Below the pieces are notes generated by a model. That model saw nothing but the letters and a program-made list of their open reading frames with translations, had not been told where the DNA came from and ran no database searches. 64,000 nucleotides of DNA from Enterococcus faecalis 13-SD-W-01 (GTDB taxonomy: Bacteria; Bacillota; Bacilli; Lactobacillales; Enterococcaceae), in the NCBI GenBank assembly GCA_000415185.1, contig KE351649.1, positions 46,024-110,023 on the forward strand, read 5' to 3'. The position numbers and the translations under genes were made by a program. This document shows positions 26,091 to 36,029 of the stretch, piece after piece (position 1 is the first letter of the stretch; the number at the start of each line of letters is the position of its first letter).

Positions 26091-27269
26091 TTAAGAGTTA
26101 TTGACATATTGCTCTCTTAATGCCAGATGTTCTTCATAAGTTTTCGCGAAATAAACTCTTCCTGTTTTGATGTCTGCAACAAAATAATAGTATTCATTTT
26201 GTGTTGGCTCTAAAACAGCTTTGATCGAGTCTTCACTCGGACTGTTGAATGGTCCAGGCCCATACCCCGCATTCGTATACAAGTTGTATGGTGAATCTAC
26301 TGCCGTATCCTTATAACTTACAAATTCTTTGTGTTCGCCTAACGCATACAACACAGAGATATCTGATTGAAGCGGCATGTCAGTTGCAATACGATTATAA
26401 AATACTTGTGCGATATTTTTTCGGTCTTCTTCCTTGACCCCTTCTTTTTCCACTAACGAAGCAAGCGTCATCACTTCTTGAACAGTGTGATTTTGCTGTT
26501 TGATCGTTTGGAAATAAGGTTGCATGATCGAATTCGTCTTGCCGACCATCTGATCAACGATATCTTTCAATGAAGTATTTTTGTAATAGTTATACGTTGC
26601 TGGGAAAAGATAGCCTTCTAAACGATATTTGACATCTTTTGCTTGACCAGCGCTTTCCAGCAGTTCAGGATATTTATTTTTCAGTTCGTTGAAGAAGTCT
26701 TCATTTTTCATCAAATCAAGAAATTCTTCTTTGTCTTTTCCGGTAACTTTCGCTACACGAACAGCAATTTGATCGATACTGTATCCTTCTGGAATAGTGA
26801 TCTTGCCGTCAGCTACATCTGTCGGCTCTGCTGTACCGCCGCCTTGCAGCATTTTGCTGATTTCATCTAATGTCATATTTGGTGCCATTTGATAATATCC
26901 GGCTTGAAACCCGGTGAAATTTTTGAATTTAGTATAGTAATTAAATACGATCCCGCTTTTGATCACATCGTTTTTCTCTAAGATCTCTCCGATTTGTTTA
27001 TTTGACGAACCGCTTGGAATCTCAACTTGGACTAAACTGTCTTTTGACGCGTCCAGAGGTTGTAAGCCGCTGTCGACATATCGATAGATCGTAAACCCAA
27101 AAACACCAATTACTACAAGTAAAGTCACCACGATCACCCAAATGATTTTTCGTACGACTTTATCTTCTTTCTTACGAATAGTCTTTCGCTTGACGATCGA
27201 ATCGCTTAGACCATTCTGTTCATCGGTCTGTTTCCTTCTCGTTCTTGGACGTTGTTTGTTTTCTGACAA
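26091..27269 (-). CDS. mltG: Endolytic transglycosylase MltG
   Basis: 392 residues: a basic cytoplasmic N-terminus (1-40), one membrane helix (about 42-64), a LysM-like segment and the YceG/MltG domain (about 150-385). The catalytic Glu is in ASLVEKEG; the conserved YNLYTNAGYGPGPFNSPS and AVLEPTQNEYYYFVAD follow. MltG cuts nascent glycan strands and sets their length, acting with PBPs at growth sites. The start is TTG 27269, with AGGAGGAG at ideal spacing. Confidence 0.95.
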   Translation of the reverse strand: MSENKQRPRTRRKQTDEQNGLSDSIVKRKTIRKKEDKVVRKIIWVIVVTLLVVIGVFGFTIYRYVDSGLQPLDASKDSLVQVEIPSGSSNKQIGEILEKNDVIKSGIVFNYYTKFKNFTGFQAGYYQMAPNMTLDEISKMLQGGGTAEPTDVADGKITIPEGYSIDQIAVRVAKVTGKDKEEFLDLMKNEDFFNELKNKYPELLESAGQAKDVKYRLEGYLFPATYNYYKNTSLKDIVDQMVGKTNSIMQPYFQTIKQQNHTVQEVMTLASLVEKEGVKEEDRKNIAQVFYNRIATDMPLQSDISVLYALGEHKEFVSYKDTAVDSPYNLYTNAGYGPGPFNSPSEDSIKAVLEPTQNEYYYFVADIKTGRVYFAKTYEEHLALREQYVNNS

Positions 27270-27315
27270 AACAACTCCTCCTTACTCTCATACTCTCAAG
27301 TTCGTAACTTCCATC

Positions 27316-27344
27316 ATTATACATGAAATTCTGTAAGAGGTGAA
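27316..27344 (-). promoter_or_regulatory. Predicted promoter of mltG
   Basis: Minus-strand TTCACC, 17 bases, TATAAT. Confidence 0.6.
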
Positions 27345-27418
27345 TTGATTTTTCGAGATTCTTCAATTGTTCAAAAAAATTTCAAACTTTTTTTAGTTTA
27401 GTCAGACAAAAGATACGC

Positions 27419-27456
27419 GAAAAAGACTGGGACAAATGTCAGCCAGCCTTTTTTAT
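27419..27456 (-). terminator. Terminator of the GalE-like gene
   Basis: Stem AAGGCTGG / CCAGTCTT with a 12-base loop, T-rich on both sides; marks the end of the polysaccharide region. Confidence 0.65.
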
Positions 27457-27485
27457 TTGATTAACTCTTTGCGGAAAACTTATTC

Positions 27486-28442
27486 TTAAACACTTAGTTT
27501 CAATTCTGTTTGCAGGTAACTCTTCATACCGCTTAAAATATCAAAATGCGGCGTATATCCTAATGGTTGGATTTTAGAAATATCTGCCAATGAATCACGG
27601 ATATCCCCTGCACGTTCTGGCTGTTTGTCGATTGGAAGTTCAACGTCTAAGATTTGATCGATTGCTTGAATCAGTTCAAGCAATGTCGTTTCGTTCCCTG
27701 TACCGATGTTGAATTGTTTTCCTAGCGCCTCTTCTTTTTCCGCCGCCAGCATCAATCCTTGCAAGACGTCTTCGATATATACGAAATCCCGTGACTGACT
27801 GCCGTCGCCAAACAGCGTAAATGAACTTTCTTCACCATCTAATAATTTTTTATAACGGTCGACCAAAATCGATATTACTCCGCTGTATGGAGAGTTTGGA
27901 TTTTGATTTGGTCCATACACATTGAAGAAACGGACAGCACTTGTTGGGACGTTATACAAATGACAATAATCCAATACGTATTGTTCTGCTGCGAATTTAT
28001 CGACCGCATAAGGTGTTAACGGGCGAATAACTGATTCTTCTTGTTTTGGAAGTGTTGGTTCATCGCCATAAACAGCTGCTGAAGAACTGAAAACAAGACG
28101 TTTCAAGTCTTTTTGGTATTTCCGGATCAATTCCAAAAGCAAAAGTACGCTGTCAAAATTCACGCGGTGTGTTTCTAAAGGACGTTCTACTGAGTCTGCT
28201 ACACTTGCAATGGCTGCTAAATGGAATATCAATTCAAAATTCGTTTCTTTCAATACATCTTCCATCAAACCCGCATCTGTTACATCACCTTCAATAAACA
28301 TAATATTTTCAGATGATTCTAAATTTGTTTTCTTTCCCATGGATAAATCGTCGATAACAACGACTTCATATTGTTTGCTTAATCGATTGGCTAATGAAGA
28401 GCCGATAAATCCTGCCCCTCCAGTAATTAAAACCTTCTTCAC
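27486..28442 (-). CDS. NAD-dependent sugar epimerase (GalE/WbpP-like)
   Basis: 318 residues of the extended SDR family. Motifs: [11 protein letters not shown] for NAD, SSSAAVYGDEP, the active-site YAVDK, and sugar-site RFFNVYGPNQNPNSPYSGVIS. The fit is to UDP-glucose or UDP-GlcNAc 4-epimerases, so it would supply UDP-Gal or UDP-GalNAc(A) to the upstream glycosyltransferases. Start: GTG 28442 has CTGGAG 8 bases upstream; the GTG at 28451 overlaps that site. A terminator separates it from the flippase gene, so it may be transcribed separately. Exact substrate unknown. Confidence 0.82.
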   Translation of the reverse strand: MKKVLITGGAGFIGSSLANRLSKQYEVVVIDDLSMGKKTNLESSENIMFIEGDVTDAGLMEDVLKETNFELIFHLAAIASVADSVERPLETHRVNFDSVLLLLELIRKYQKDLKRLVFSSSAAVYGDEPTLPKQEESVIRPLTPYAVDKFAAEQYVLDYCHLYNVPTSAVRFFNVYGPNQNPNSPYSGVISILVDRYKKLLDGEESSFTLFGDGSQSRDFVYIEDVLQGLMLAAEKEEALGKQFNIGTGNETTLLELIQAIDQILDVELPIDKQPERAGDIRDSLADISKIQPLGYTPHFDILSGMKSYLQTELKLSV

Positions 28443-28506
28443 TCTTTTCACTCCAGTCTGATTTACAACTACTTTTTTAGTTTAGCACTTTTATATTTGA
28501 AACACT

Positions 28507-28540
28507 ATAAAAAAAGCAGGAAACTTTGTATTTTCCTGCT
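28507..28540 (-). terminator. Terminator after the Wzx flippase gene
   Basis: A 9-bp stem (AGCAGGAAA with TTTCCTGCT) followed by T7 on the minus strand. Confidence 0.9.
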
Positions 28541-28615
28541 CGTTTCACGTTATTTATTTTTTTAATACCTATTATGATTTGATACCTGATAATAAGTATA
28601 CCTGCATTTTTTCAA

Positions 28616-30043
28616 TTAGCTTCCTTTTAACAATGTACGGAACTCTTTGAAGCTTTGTAAAAAGTTGCGGTGGATAAGTACCAGATAGATGACATAAAGC
28701 AATGCATAAACACCCATGCTGACAAAGCTTCCGCCAAACCATAGATTACTAAAGATAAACATGATCGTAAGAAGTGTTTCGATTATTTGTTTATATCCAA
28801 TCGGCACACCCATATCTCGGCAAAGGAAGAATTCAGCTAAATTACAGCGGAAGCCTAAACTTAGCAAAATCAAGCCGACTGCTAAATTTAAGTTGCCTAT
28901 AACAAATATAACAAATAACGAAGCAATGAATGAGACCGATAAAGTCGCTATATTCACAAACAAAATCGTTTTCTCTTTACGCAATGTTTTCAAATACGTA
29001 TTGATCAGCATAGACATTCTTCCCTCGTAAATCACGATTGGGAATAGAATCCCCATGAATTCCAAACTAGCCTGATACTCTGGAAGCCACGCGCCTAAAA
29101 TCAATTTGGCTGGAATGTAGAATAACAAAATTCCATAGGTCAAAGGAACAAAAAGTCCTCTTAAGGTACTGAACAATGCAGGCAATCTGCTTTGATTTGA
29201 GCGTCTCAATAGCGGGAACATCACGATGCCGATCGCATTGATAAATGTCAAAAACATATTAGAAAGACTTAACGTGAAGGACAGTTTACCAAAGACTTCA
29301 ATCGTCCAACGTCTTTCCACAAAGAAACGAATCGTACCCATAATAAGCATTCCTGCAATACTAGAAAGCATCAATTTACTTCCAATATTGATATTATCAA
29401 ATATATCTCGAGTAAGTTCGTTTAATTTTTCTAGGCGAGGTTTGAAAACCATGTCTGAAATCAAGTTCATTCCCCACAATGTTATAAGGAGTTTTGATAA
29501 AATATCTAAAACGATAAGCCAAAAGAAATCTCGTCCTCCTAATGCGAAGTAGACACCAATAAATAGTACATACATGTACCGATCGCCCCGAGAGAGGTGA
29601 GCATATTCTTTGATACGATTCGTTGATTGCAATATATAAAGTATAAAAGTCTTTAAAATTGTAATAACCGAAACGATTGCCGTTAAAATTAAAATCATGG
29701 ATCTATTATGGTCTGTTAAAAATAAATAACTTGAAATCCCTACAACAACTGAGATAATTACTTCGAATATACCAAGATACCAGAATTGTGAACCCAGATT
29801 TCTTTGGTCCAAAGCATCATATTCTTGACCGCCGATTTTTAGATATATACCATCAATCCAACCCAAATGCAAGAATCCAACATAGGAAGAATAAAATACA
29901 TAAAGTTGCCAATAACTATACTCTCTTACTCCTAATAACCTTGGTACAAAAAGATTCAATAGGATAGAAATTGCTAATGTGGCAAAATTTGCTCCTACAG
30001 TATAATAGAGATTCTTTAATGTAGATTTTGCTTTCTCGTTCAA
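28616..30043 (-). CDS. Wzx-type polysaccharide flippase
   Basis: 475 residues with about 12 membrane helices, in the MATE-like oligosaccharide flippase superfamily. The N-terminal helix pair with VPRLLGVREYSYWQLYVFYSSYVGFLHLG is typical. It would flip undecaprenyl-linked repeat units to the outside for the Wzy-like enzyme four genes upstream. The only usable start is TTG 30043, since a stop codon lies three codons earlier; its ribosome site is weak. A terminator follows. Confidence 0.83.
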   Translation of the reverse strand: MNEKAKSTLKNLYYTVGANFATLAISILLNLFVPRLLGVREYSYWQLYVFYSSYVGFLHLGWIDGIYLKIGGQEYDALDQRNLGSQFWYLGIFEVIISVVVGISSYLFLTDHNRSMILILTAIVSVITILKTFILYILQSTNRIKEYAHLSRGDRYMYVLFIGVYFALGGRDFFWLIVLDILSKLLITLWGMNLISDMVFKPRLEKLNELTRDIFDNINIGSKLMLSSIAGMLIMGTIRFFVERRWTIEVFGKLSFTLSLSNMFLTFINAIGIVMFPLLRRSNQSRLPALFSTLRGLFVPLTYGILLFYIPAKLILGAWLPEYQASLEFMGILFPIVIYEGRMSMLINTYLKTLRKEKTILFVNIATLSVSFIASLFVIFVIGNLNLAVGLILLSLGFRCNLAEFFLCRDMGVPIGYKQIIETLLTIMFIFSNLWFGGSFVSMGVYALLYVIYLVLIHRNFLQSFKEFRTLLKGS

Positions 30044-30075
30044 AAAAAATCACATCATCTTTCTTTAAAATTAAC

Positions 30076-30996
30076 TTATTTGTAAAAATTATCAAGCCAG
30101 CCTTTGAAAGTGTAATTATTTAAAATTTCTTCAGATAATTCTTTATAGGGTGAATGAATAAAATCTACTAGTTCATGCACTGATCTTTCAGTTAACAGAA
30201 AAAAATTTTCATCGTTATAGAAATCATGTTCTTTGATTGCCTCATTGTTAGTTATAAGTTTGACTTTCAAAAACATCGCTTCTATAGGTCTTAACGAAAG
30301 GCCATATTGTTGATGTTGAACGATATCCAAAATAGCTTTCGAATTTCCCTCATAGTTAATTAATTCTTGATAATTCAGTTTCTCTTTATACTCATATGAA
30401 GATGATGAATTTTTACTTGAATCAACTACGTATATCATTGGTTTCAACCCTTGATCAATGAATGTCTTTTCAAGTTTTAATAAATAATCTAGCCTGTTTT
30501 TATCTAAACCAATAAAACAGATATCATATTTATATTTTGAATCATATGATGTAATATTCAGTTTATCCTTATCAATAAATTGATTATTCAGATGCATACC
30601 GTAAACTTCAGCATCTTTTTTATCAAAAGTCCATAGTTCACAATTCAAATCTTTAAAAAATGAAGGACTAGTTTCTGAATGTACAGGATTGCTGTACCAA
30701 ACAATGATTCGAATGTTAGGATATTTTTTATTAACATATTTTATTACAGGTTTAGAGAAAAAGTGAGTGTTCAAAATAAGCAATTCAATATTTTTTAATC
30801 TATTTGTCCAATCACCAAATGCTACTTTAGAAAAATCAGTTCCCGCATATTTATCAAAATGGTTCAATACTTTAACAAAAGTATTTCTTTTTTTAAAGTA
30901 CTTATTTACATCAGCACCTAATTTTATTGCTTCCGAAGAATACAACACTGATTTTTCATCTAGGGTCACAACCATAACTTTTGAGTAATCAATCAT
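30076..30996 (-). CDS. Putative glycosyltransferase (GT-B-like), poorly recognised
   Basis: 306 residues, soluble, no signal. I do not recognise the family with confidence. The C-terminal half has features of GT-B donor domains: YDICFIGLDKNR, then QQYGLSLRPIEAMFLKVKLITNN, which places a Pro-Ile-Glu-Ala near the position of the E-X7-E motif. The composition is very rich in K, N, I, Y and D and the DNA is more AT-rich than its neighbours, suggesting acquisition. It sits between LicD and Wzx, so a role in building the variable side glycan is likely. A CgeB-type glycosyltransferase is an alternative. Confidence 0.55.
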   Translation of the reverse strand: MIDYSKVMVVTLDEKSVLYSSEAIKLGADVNKYFKKRNTFVKVLNHFDKYAGTDFSKVAFGDWTNRLKNIELLILNTHFFSKPVIKYVNKKYPNIRIIVWYSNPVHSETSPSFFKDLNCELWTFDKKDAEVYGMHLNNQFIDKDKLNITSYDSKYKYDICFIGLDKNRLDYLLKLEKTFIDQGLKPMIYVVDSSKNSSSSYEYKEKLNYQELINYEGNSKAILDIVQHQQYGLSLRPIEAMFLKVKLITNNEAIKEHDFYNDENFFLLTERSVHELVDFIHSPYKELSEEILNNYTFKGWLDNFYK

Positions 30997-31051
30997 TTTA
31001 CTATACCTGCTTTATCTTGTTATTCATTTATTTTTAGAACATCTTAAACAT

Positions 31052-31876
31052 TTATTTGAGATAGAAATCATAAGGATGATGTGTTACCCTTTCTGATTCT
31101 GGCGGAAGCTGCATGTAGTCATCATATCTTAAAGACAAGAATTCTTTTCTATCTCTGATTGCTCTAAATGTATGGCCTTCAAATTCAACATCTTCATAAT
31201 GCTTGAACCATTCTGTAGGAAAAACACCCCAATAGATATCGATGAATTCCATATAGCCGCAATATTCAGCTTCTTCAAAAGGATATTTCGTTACAAGAGA
31301 TTCGTATTTTTCTTTCCAATAATTAAAATCTCCCTGTTTAAGGAGTTTTTTGTATTTTGGATAATAAAGAACCCGCTTTGCTTTCGCTTTCCACCATGAT
31401 CTCGAAATAGCATAAGATTGATTCAGCGAAAATAACATATTAGATCTATAAAGTTCACATAAGTCACCAATTTTTTTACGTTCTTCTAAATCAGAAGGAA
31501 AACCGTCGATTGGGAAGATATCAACGAACACGCCCATATTTTCGTCTTCACTATTATAATATTGTTTGCTAATTACCGTTGTATTTTTATCAATCAATTT
31601 TGCGAAAGTGTATCGATAATTTGCTGTATTTTCTGGACTCAGAAGAATGTATTCTTTTTGATCTTTTAATAAGTTGATCAAATTCACATAATTAGGTCTT
31701 GTCAAAACGATATCCAAATCATCATCCCACGGAATATATCCTTTGTGGCGTTCTACACCGATCAAACTACCATAGAAAATCGAATATTCGATATTGTTTT
31801 CACGACATAATTTATCAATATATACTAAAATATCGACACTGACTTTTTGGATTTCTTCATTCGTCAATTTCTTCAT
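31052..31876 (-). CDS. LicD family phosphotransferase (1)
   Basis: About 274 residues with the LicD signature: YGSLIGVERHKGYIPWDDDLDIVLTR, then a conserved FVDIFPIDGFP. LicD enzymes transfer a phosphorylated group, classically phosphocholine from CDP-choline, to a sugar; others move phospho-polyols such as ribitol-P. ATG 31876 follows AGGTGAG; the GTG at 31891 overlaps that site. It starts 7 bases after the polymerase gene. With the cytidylyltransferase at 35.3 kb it suggests a CDP-linked donor. Confidence 0.85.
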   Translation of the reverse strand: MKKLTNEEIQKVSVDILVYIDKLCRENNIEYSIFYGSLIGVERHKGYIPWDDDLDIVLTRPNYVNLINLLKDQKEYILLSPENTANYRYTFAKLIDKNTTVISKQYYNSEDENMGVFVDIFPIDGFPSDLEERKKIGDLCELYRSNMLFSLNQSYAISRSWWKAKAKRVLYYPKYKKLLKQGDFNYWKEKYESLVTKYPFEEAEYCGYMEFIDIYWGVFPTEWFKHYEDVEFEGHTFRAIRDRKEFLSLRYDDYMQLPPESERVTHHPYDFYLK

Positions 31877-31883
31877 TTTACGT

Positions 31884-33266
31884 TCACTCACCTTTTATTT
31901 TGGTATGTTCATATGCGGTTAATCCACCTAGATACAGCCAAAAAATGAAGCTGCCGATTTTATTCACCAATACTAACTCTGTTAGGAACAATGCGGATAC
32001 TAAAATTGCCAAAACTGCCATTACATTTAACAGGTATACATCATAGTCGTCTACGGAACGCATAAACAAATGTTTCAAAGTATTCCAGATTTTTATTGCA
32101 AGAAAAGCTAAAAGCGGCAATGTTCCTAACAAACCAGTAGTCGCTAACAAGTAAAAAACAAAATTATGTGATGTCTGTTTTTTTGTTGCGATAAAGGTCT
32201 CTGGAAGATTTTTTTGCGCATATTCGACCATGTTTCGTGGAGAACTTCCCACAAGCGGGCTGCTTTGGAAAATCTCAAATGAACTTTTCCATAATGCAAA
32301 CCGATTATTTGATACATCATCTTTATTGACAACATCATTTCGTTCCAAAGTGACTGGTTCTTTTTCCTCATTTCTTTCTCGAATAGACTGTGGTGCATAT
32401 TTTGTTGTGATTACAGAAATTTTCGGAGCAGCATACTTCCCAGCTTCAGCCATTCCTAATACGACACCAGAGCACACGATACTGCAAATCACCGCTAAAG
32501 CTAATTTTGAAACCAGACTTTTGCCAAAGCGATTGTAAACAAGAAAGAAGACTGCGAAATACGTACAGATAAGCAATGCGATCTCTGCCGTTCTGGAACC
32601 AGACAAAATCACATACATAAATTGAAGCAAAATCGTAATCACGCCATAAACTCTTGTTAATGTACTTTTCTTCGAAAGCACAAGCTTGACAGCTAAGAAA
32701 ATGATTGCCACAGAAGTTGCACTTGCAAAGTTTGGATCTGAAAAAATACCATAAAGTCTGTTCTCTACAAACCCAGATCTGAATCCATTATAAAACTTGT
32801 CAAATGCCATTACATTGGAGTATTTTACAGCAAACATCCCAAGTGAAATAATTACTAAAATATTCCAACTAGCGATCAAAATCTTTTCAAAAATCGACAA
32901 AATCTGTTTAAATTGAGTCTCTCTACCAATACGATAGACAACAAATAAATAAATGAATTGCCAAATCAGCAGTTTGATGTTATCTACGATTCCTGATGGT
33001 CCATTAACAAAGGTTGACAATAATATTGCAAGAAGAAACGCTATAAGAAAATAATCTGTTTTTTTAATGGTAAAGTTCTTCGTAAATATGTCGACTACTG
33101 TGATCAATGCAGCCCAAGCCGTTATAAAAGTAAACAGCAATGTATCTAGTCTTGAAGGAAGCAAACTATAGTAATTGATGATCCTGATAATCAGTGCAAT
33201 CCCAAACGCCAATATAAATCCATTTTTACTGTATTCTGTATATTTTTGAAACTTAGCAGAATTCAT
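31884..33266 (-). CDS. O-antigen ligase/polymerase-like (Wzy) membrane protein
   Basis: About 460 residues with 10-12 membrane helices and a large outer loop (about 290-370) carrying NNRFALWKSSFEIFQSSPLVGSSPRNMVEYA and an SHNFVFYLLATTGLLG motif, as in the O-antigen ligase family PF04932. It would polymerise the repeat units flipped by Wzx or attach the glycan. ATG 33266 is preceded by AGGTGAG. Sits within the epaR-led transcription unit. Confidence 0.82.
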   Translation of the reverse strand: MNSAKFQKYTEYSKNGFILAFGIALIIRIINYYSLLPSRLDTLLFTFITAWAALITVVDIFTKNFTIKKTDYFLIAFLLAILLSTFVNGPSGIVDNIKLLIWQFIYLFVVYRIGRETQFKQILSIFEKILIASWNILVIISLGMFAVKYSNVMAFDKFYNGFRSGFVENRLYGIFSDPNFASATSVAIIFLAVKLVLSKKSTLTRVYGVITILLQFMYVILSGSRTAEIALLICTYFAVFFLVYNRFGKSLVSKLALAVICSIVCSGVVLGMAEAGKYAAPKISVITTKYAPQSIRERNEEKEPVTLERNDVVNKDDVSNNRFALWKSSFEIFQSSPLVGSSPRNMVEYAQKNLPETFIATKKQTSHNFVFYLLATTGLLGTLPLLAFLAIKIWNTLKHLFMRSVDDYDVYLLNVMAVLAILVSALFLTELVLVNKIGSFIFWLYLGGLTAYEHTKIKGE

Positions 33267-33281
33267 TTTTTTAACACTCAC

Positions 33282-34259
33282 CTAACTATTTTTACTTTTA
33301 TACTTTTCATCTTCTAAAATGGCCAACTTTTTATATAAAGATACGTTCAATCGAAGTACCGTGGCTGCAATTTTTCGATTTCTAGTGAAATAAGGGTTTT
33401 TCAATACAAAGATATAATTTTTGCGCAAAAAGCGAATGATTTGTTTCGTACCTACATATTTTTTCTCAGAATGACTGACTAAAATCTTATCTAAAACGAT
33501 GAAATAAGCCCAACATACACGTGTATGAACTACTTGCTCCAATTGAGGGTACTTTGTTAAGATCCAATCTTCATTTTTTTGCCAAACATTAATAGTATCA
33601 ATGTTTTTTTCACTGAAGCTATCGGTAGAGATGCTGTTTTCACGATGGAAGTAATAATATTTTTGATGACTATCCGCTACAACTTTTGTCGTTTTCTCTA
33701 ATATATCTAAAATAACAGCTGCATCTTCTGTAATGATATTTTCTGGATATCTTAGCTCTTTAAATAATTCTTTTTTATATAGTTTATTGACAGCATGAAC
33801 GGAAAAAAGTTGTGCTTCCAGTACTAGCTCCATTGCCTCGACTTTATTTAAAACCTGATACGCTTCAGGCAAAATTTTAGGTTCTTTCCCCTCATACACA
33901 TCATAGATGCCGCAAATGGACATATCTGCATTTTCTTTGAGGATATTGTTATATAAAAGTTCATACATATCATCTTCTATATAATCATCGCTATCGATAA
34001 ATCCTAGATATTTTCCTTTAGCTATTTCGATTCCGGCATTTCTTGCACTACTCAAGCCACCGTTTTCTTTATGGACCACACGAACACGCGAATCTTTTTC
34101 CGCGTATTCGTCACAAATCATGCCGCTATTATCTGGAGAACCATCATCCACTAATATAACTTCAAAATCTGTAAAAGTTTGAGCTAAAATAGAATCTACA
34201 CATTTTCTTAAATATTTCTCCACCTTATATACAGGGACGATAATACTAATTTCACACAT
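33282..34259 (-). CDS. Glycosyltransferase family 2
   Basis: About 325 residues. The GT-A fold is clear at the N-terminus: ISIIVPVYKVEKYLRKCVDSIL, VDDGSPDNSG, GLSSARNAGIE and the metal site FIDSDD. The C-terminal 120 residues are helical and basic, typical of capsule GT2 enzymes acting on lipid-linked acceptors at the membrane. The start at 34259 has AAAGGTGAG 7 bases upstream; its ATG lies 1 base beyond the previous stop codon. Donor sugar unknown. Confidence 0.88.
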   Translation of the reverse strand: MCEISIIVPVYKVEKYLRKCVDSILAQTFTDFEVILVDDGSPDNSGMICDEYAEKDSRVRVVHKENGGLSSARNAGIEIAKGKYLGFIDSDDYIEDDMYELLYNNILKENADMSICGIYDVYEGKEPKILPEAYQVLNKVEAMELVLEAQLFSVHAVNKLYKKELFKELRYPENIITEDAAVILDILEKTTKVVADSHQKYYYFHRENSISTDSFSEKNIDTINVWQKNEDWILTKYPQLEQVVHTRVCWAYFIVLDKILVSHSEKKYVGTKQIIRFLRKNYIFVLKNPYFTRNRKIAATVLRLNVSLYKKLAILEDEKYKSKNS

Positions 34260-34260
34260 T

Positions 34261-35316
34261 TTATTTCTCACCTTTAACTAACTCGACTGTATGGATCAAC
34301 GACTCTTCAAGTTCAAATAGCGGTGACCAGCCGTTTGCTTTGATTTTTTGATTGTCTAAAATTGCTGTATTCGCTTTTGAGAACCCTTGACGTTCGATTT
34401 CGTCCGGCAATTCAAAAATCACTTGTTTTCCGCTGATATCTGCTAATTTTCCAGCTAGATCTTTCAGACGCAAATCAAATACTTCATCAGCGATATTGTA
34501 TGCCTCGCCCTTTTCTCCATGTAAAAGGAGGTGAAGGATCGCCGAAACAGCATCTCCTACATAAATATAAGAAAAATATTGATTTCCTTCACTTTTCAAC
34601 ACGATATCTTCTTGATTCGCTGCATTCAAAATAAATTGCGAAGATGCTTTTGTATCAGATAAAAGCATTGTTGGGCCAAATGTTCGGCAAAGTCTTGGGA
34701 TCACGATATCAAGATCATATTTTGATAAATACGCTTGACATAAAGATTCACTGACTCGTTTTCCTTCTGGGTAGCCTGCTCTTAGTGTATTGCAGTCGAT
34801 ATATCCGGAATAGGCTTCGTCAAATTTGTCAACGTCACCGCGGTTTTCTCCATAGATCTCAACTGTAGATAAAAACAACACTCGTTTTGCTTCCGTAGCT
34901 GCTGCATGTTTCAGCACTTGTTCTGTTCCCATCAAGTTCGTCATGATCGTACCGATTGGATCTGTTGCGTAAGCTTTGGGATGAGTATTGCTTGCACCGT
35001 GGATCATATAGTCCGCATAAAGGTCTGCCGGCAGTGGTTCTGTGACATCTCCTTGAACGATTTCAAATAAGTCATTTTCAAGATAACTTGAAAATCTCTC
35101 TTCTAATTTCGAACGGTTTCGGCCCATCGCATATACTTTGATGTTCATTCCTAATTTTTGGTTAGCTGTCATTAGTGTATCGATCAGGAAAGAACCAATC
35201 ATTCCTGAAGCACCGATCATCAGAATCGATTTGCCGTCTAATGTTTTCAGATCAGGTGTATGTTCGATCACTTTTGCCAAGTCAGCTTGATATAACGGCT
35301 GTTCAACTAAAGTCAT
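34261..35316 (-). CDS. NAD-dependent epimerase/dehydratase (extended SDR)
   Basis: 351 residues. NAD motif IGASGMIGSFL, then STVEIYGEN, and an active-site Tyr/Lys in GYPEGKRVSE; the C-terminal half binds a nucleotide sugar (FGPTMLLSDTKASSQFI, YIYVGDAVSAIL). It is placed directly downstream of the cytidylyltransferase, 11 bases away, and upstream of a GT2. In ribitol-P pathways this position is held by a TarJ-type alcohol dehydrogenase, which this protein is not. The natural inference is that it acts on a CDP-linked sugar or polyol. The reaction (epimerisation, dehydration, decarboxylation or reduction) cannot be told from sequence. Confidence 0.78.
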   Translation of the reverse strand: MTLVEQPLYQADLAKVIEHTPDLKTLDGKSILMIGASGMIGSFLIDTLMTANQKLGMNIKVYAMGRNRSKLEERFSSYLENDLFEIVQGDVTEPLPADLYADYMIHGASNTHPKAYATDPIGTIMTNLMGTEQVLKHAAATEAKRVLFLSTVEIYGENRGDVDKFDEAYSGYIDCNTLRAGYPEGKRVSESLCQAYLSKYDLDIVIPRLCRTFGPTMLLSDTKASSQFILNAANQEDIVLKSEGNQYFSYIYVGDAVSAILHLLLHGEKGEAYNIADEVFDLRLKDLAGKLADISGKQVIFELPDEIERQGFSKANTAILDNQKIKANGWSPLFELEESLIHTVELVKGEK

Positions 35317-35327
35317 TTTTGTCTCCC

Positions 35328-36029
35328 CTAGTCTTTCATTTTTAGATATGCTTTGAATAGTTCCAGATCATCTGTTGTGGTCAATTTGATATTTTTATCT
35401 GATCCAGCTGCAAAATACAATGTTTCGCCTAAATCCACCATCATTGTATTTGTGTAAGAAGAATCTGTCATGCCGATGTCTTCTTTCACTGCTCGGTCAT
35501 ATGCAGCCAGCAATTTGCCATATTGATAAGCTTGCGGCGTTGAAACACGACGTAATGTATTGCGATCCACATACTGTTCTGTCGTTGTTTCAGTTTTCTT
35601 GATGAAGATTTGTTCGTTATATGGTAATGATGTCACACCATTCCCGAATTCTTTACATTTTACGATAACATCTGATAGAACTAATTCATCTACTAAAGGA
35701 CGGATACCATCGTGGATGATGATCGTGTCGTCTGGTTCAGAATATTCTTTTAGGAACTGTACACCGTTATTGATTGATTCTTGTCCTTTTGAACCGCCTT
35801 TGATGACCCATTGTACTTTGCTGATGTTGAACTCTTTGATATAAGCCCACATCGTTTCTTCCCATCCCGATTTGCAGACAACTAAGATTCTGTCGATTTG
35901 AGGATGCTGCTGAAAAGATTCTAGTGTGTAAATGATGATTGGCTTGCCGTCAACATTGATAAATTGTTTTGGGATATCTTGTCCCATTCTTTTTCCTACT
36001 CCGCCTGCAATAATAATAGCTGTGATCAT
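35328..36029 (-). CDS. IspD/TarI-like cytidylyltransferase
   Basis: 233 residues, full length. The nucleotide-binding start is IIAGGVGKRMGQDIPKQFI, with IIHDGIRPLVDE and TPQAYQYGKL further on, typical of the IspD/TarI family. It would condense CTP with a sugar- or polyol-phosphate to give a CDP derivative. Placement with two LicD genes and a reductase favours surface-glycan use (TarI-like) over isoprenoid IspD; enterococci use the mevalonate pathway, which supports this. It overlaps the upstream licD by ATGA. Confidence 0.85.
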   Translation of the reverse strand: MITAIIIAGGVGKRMGQDIPKQFINVDGKPIIIYTLESFQQHPQIDRILVVCKSGWEETMWAYIKEFNISKVQWVIKGGSKGQESINNGVQFLKEYSEPDDTIIIHDGIRPLVDELVLSDVIVKCKEFGNGVTSLPYNEQIFIKKTETTTEQYVDRNTLRRVSTPQAYQYGKLLAAYDRAVKEDIGMTDSSYTNTMMVDLGETLYFAAGSDKNIKLTTTDDLELFKAYLKMKD

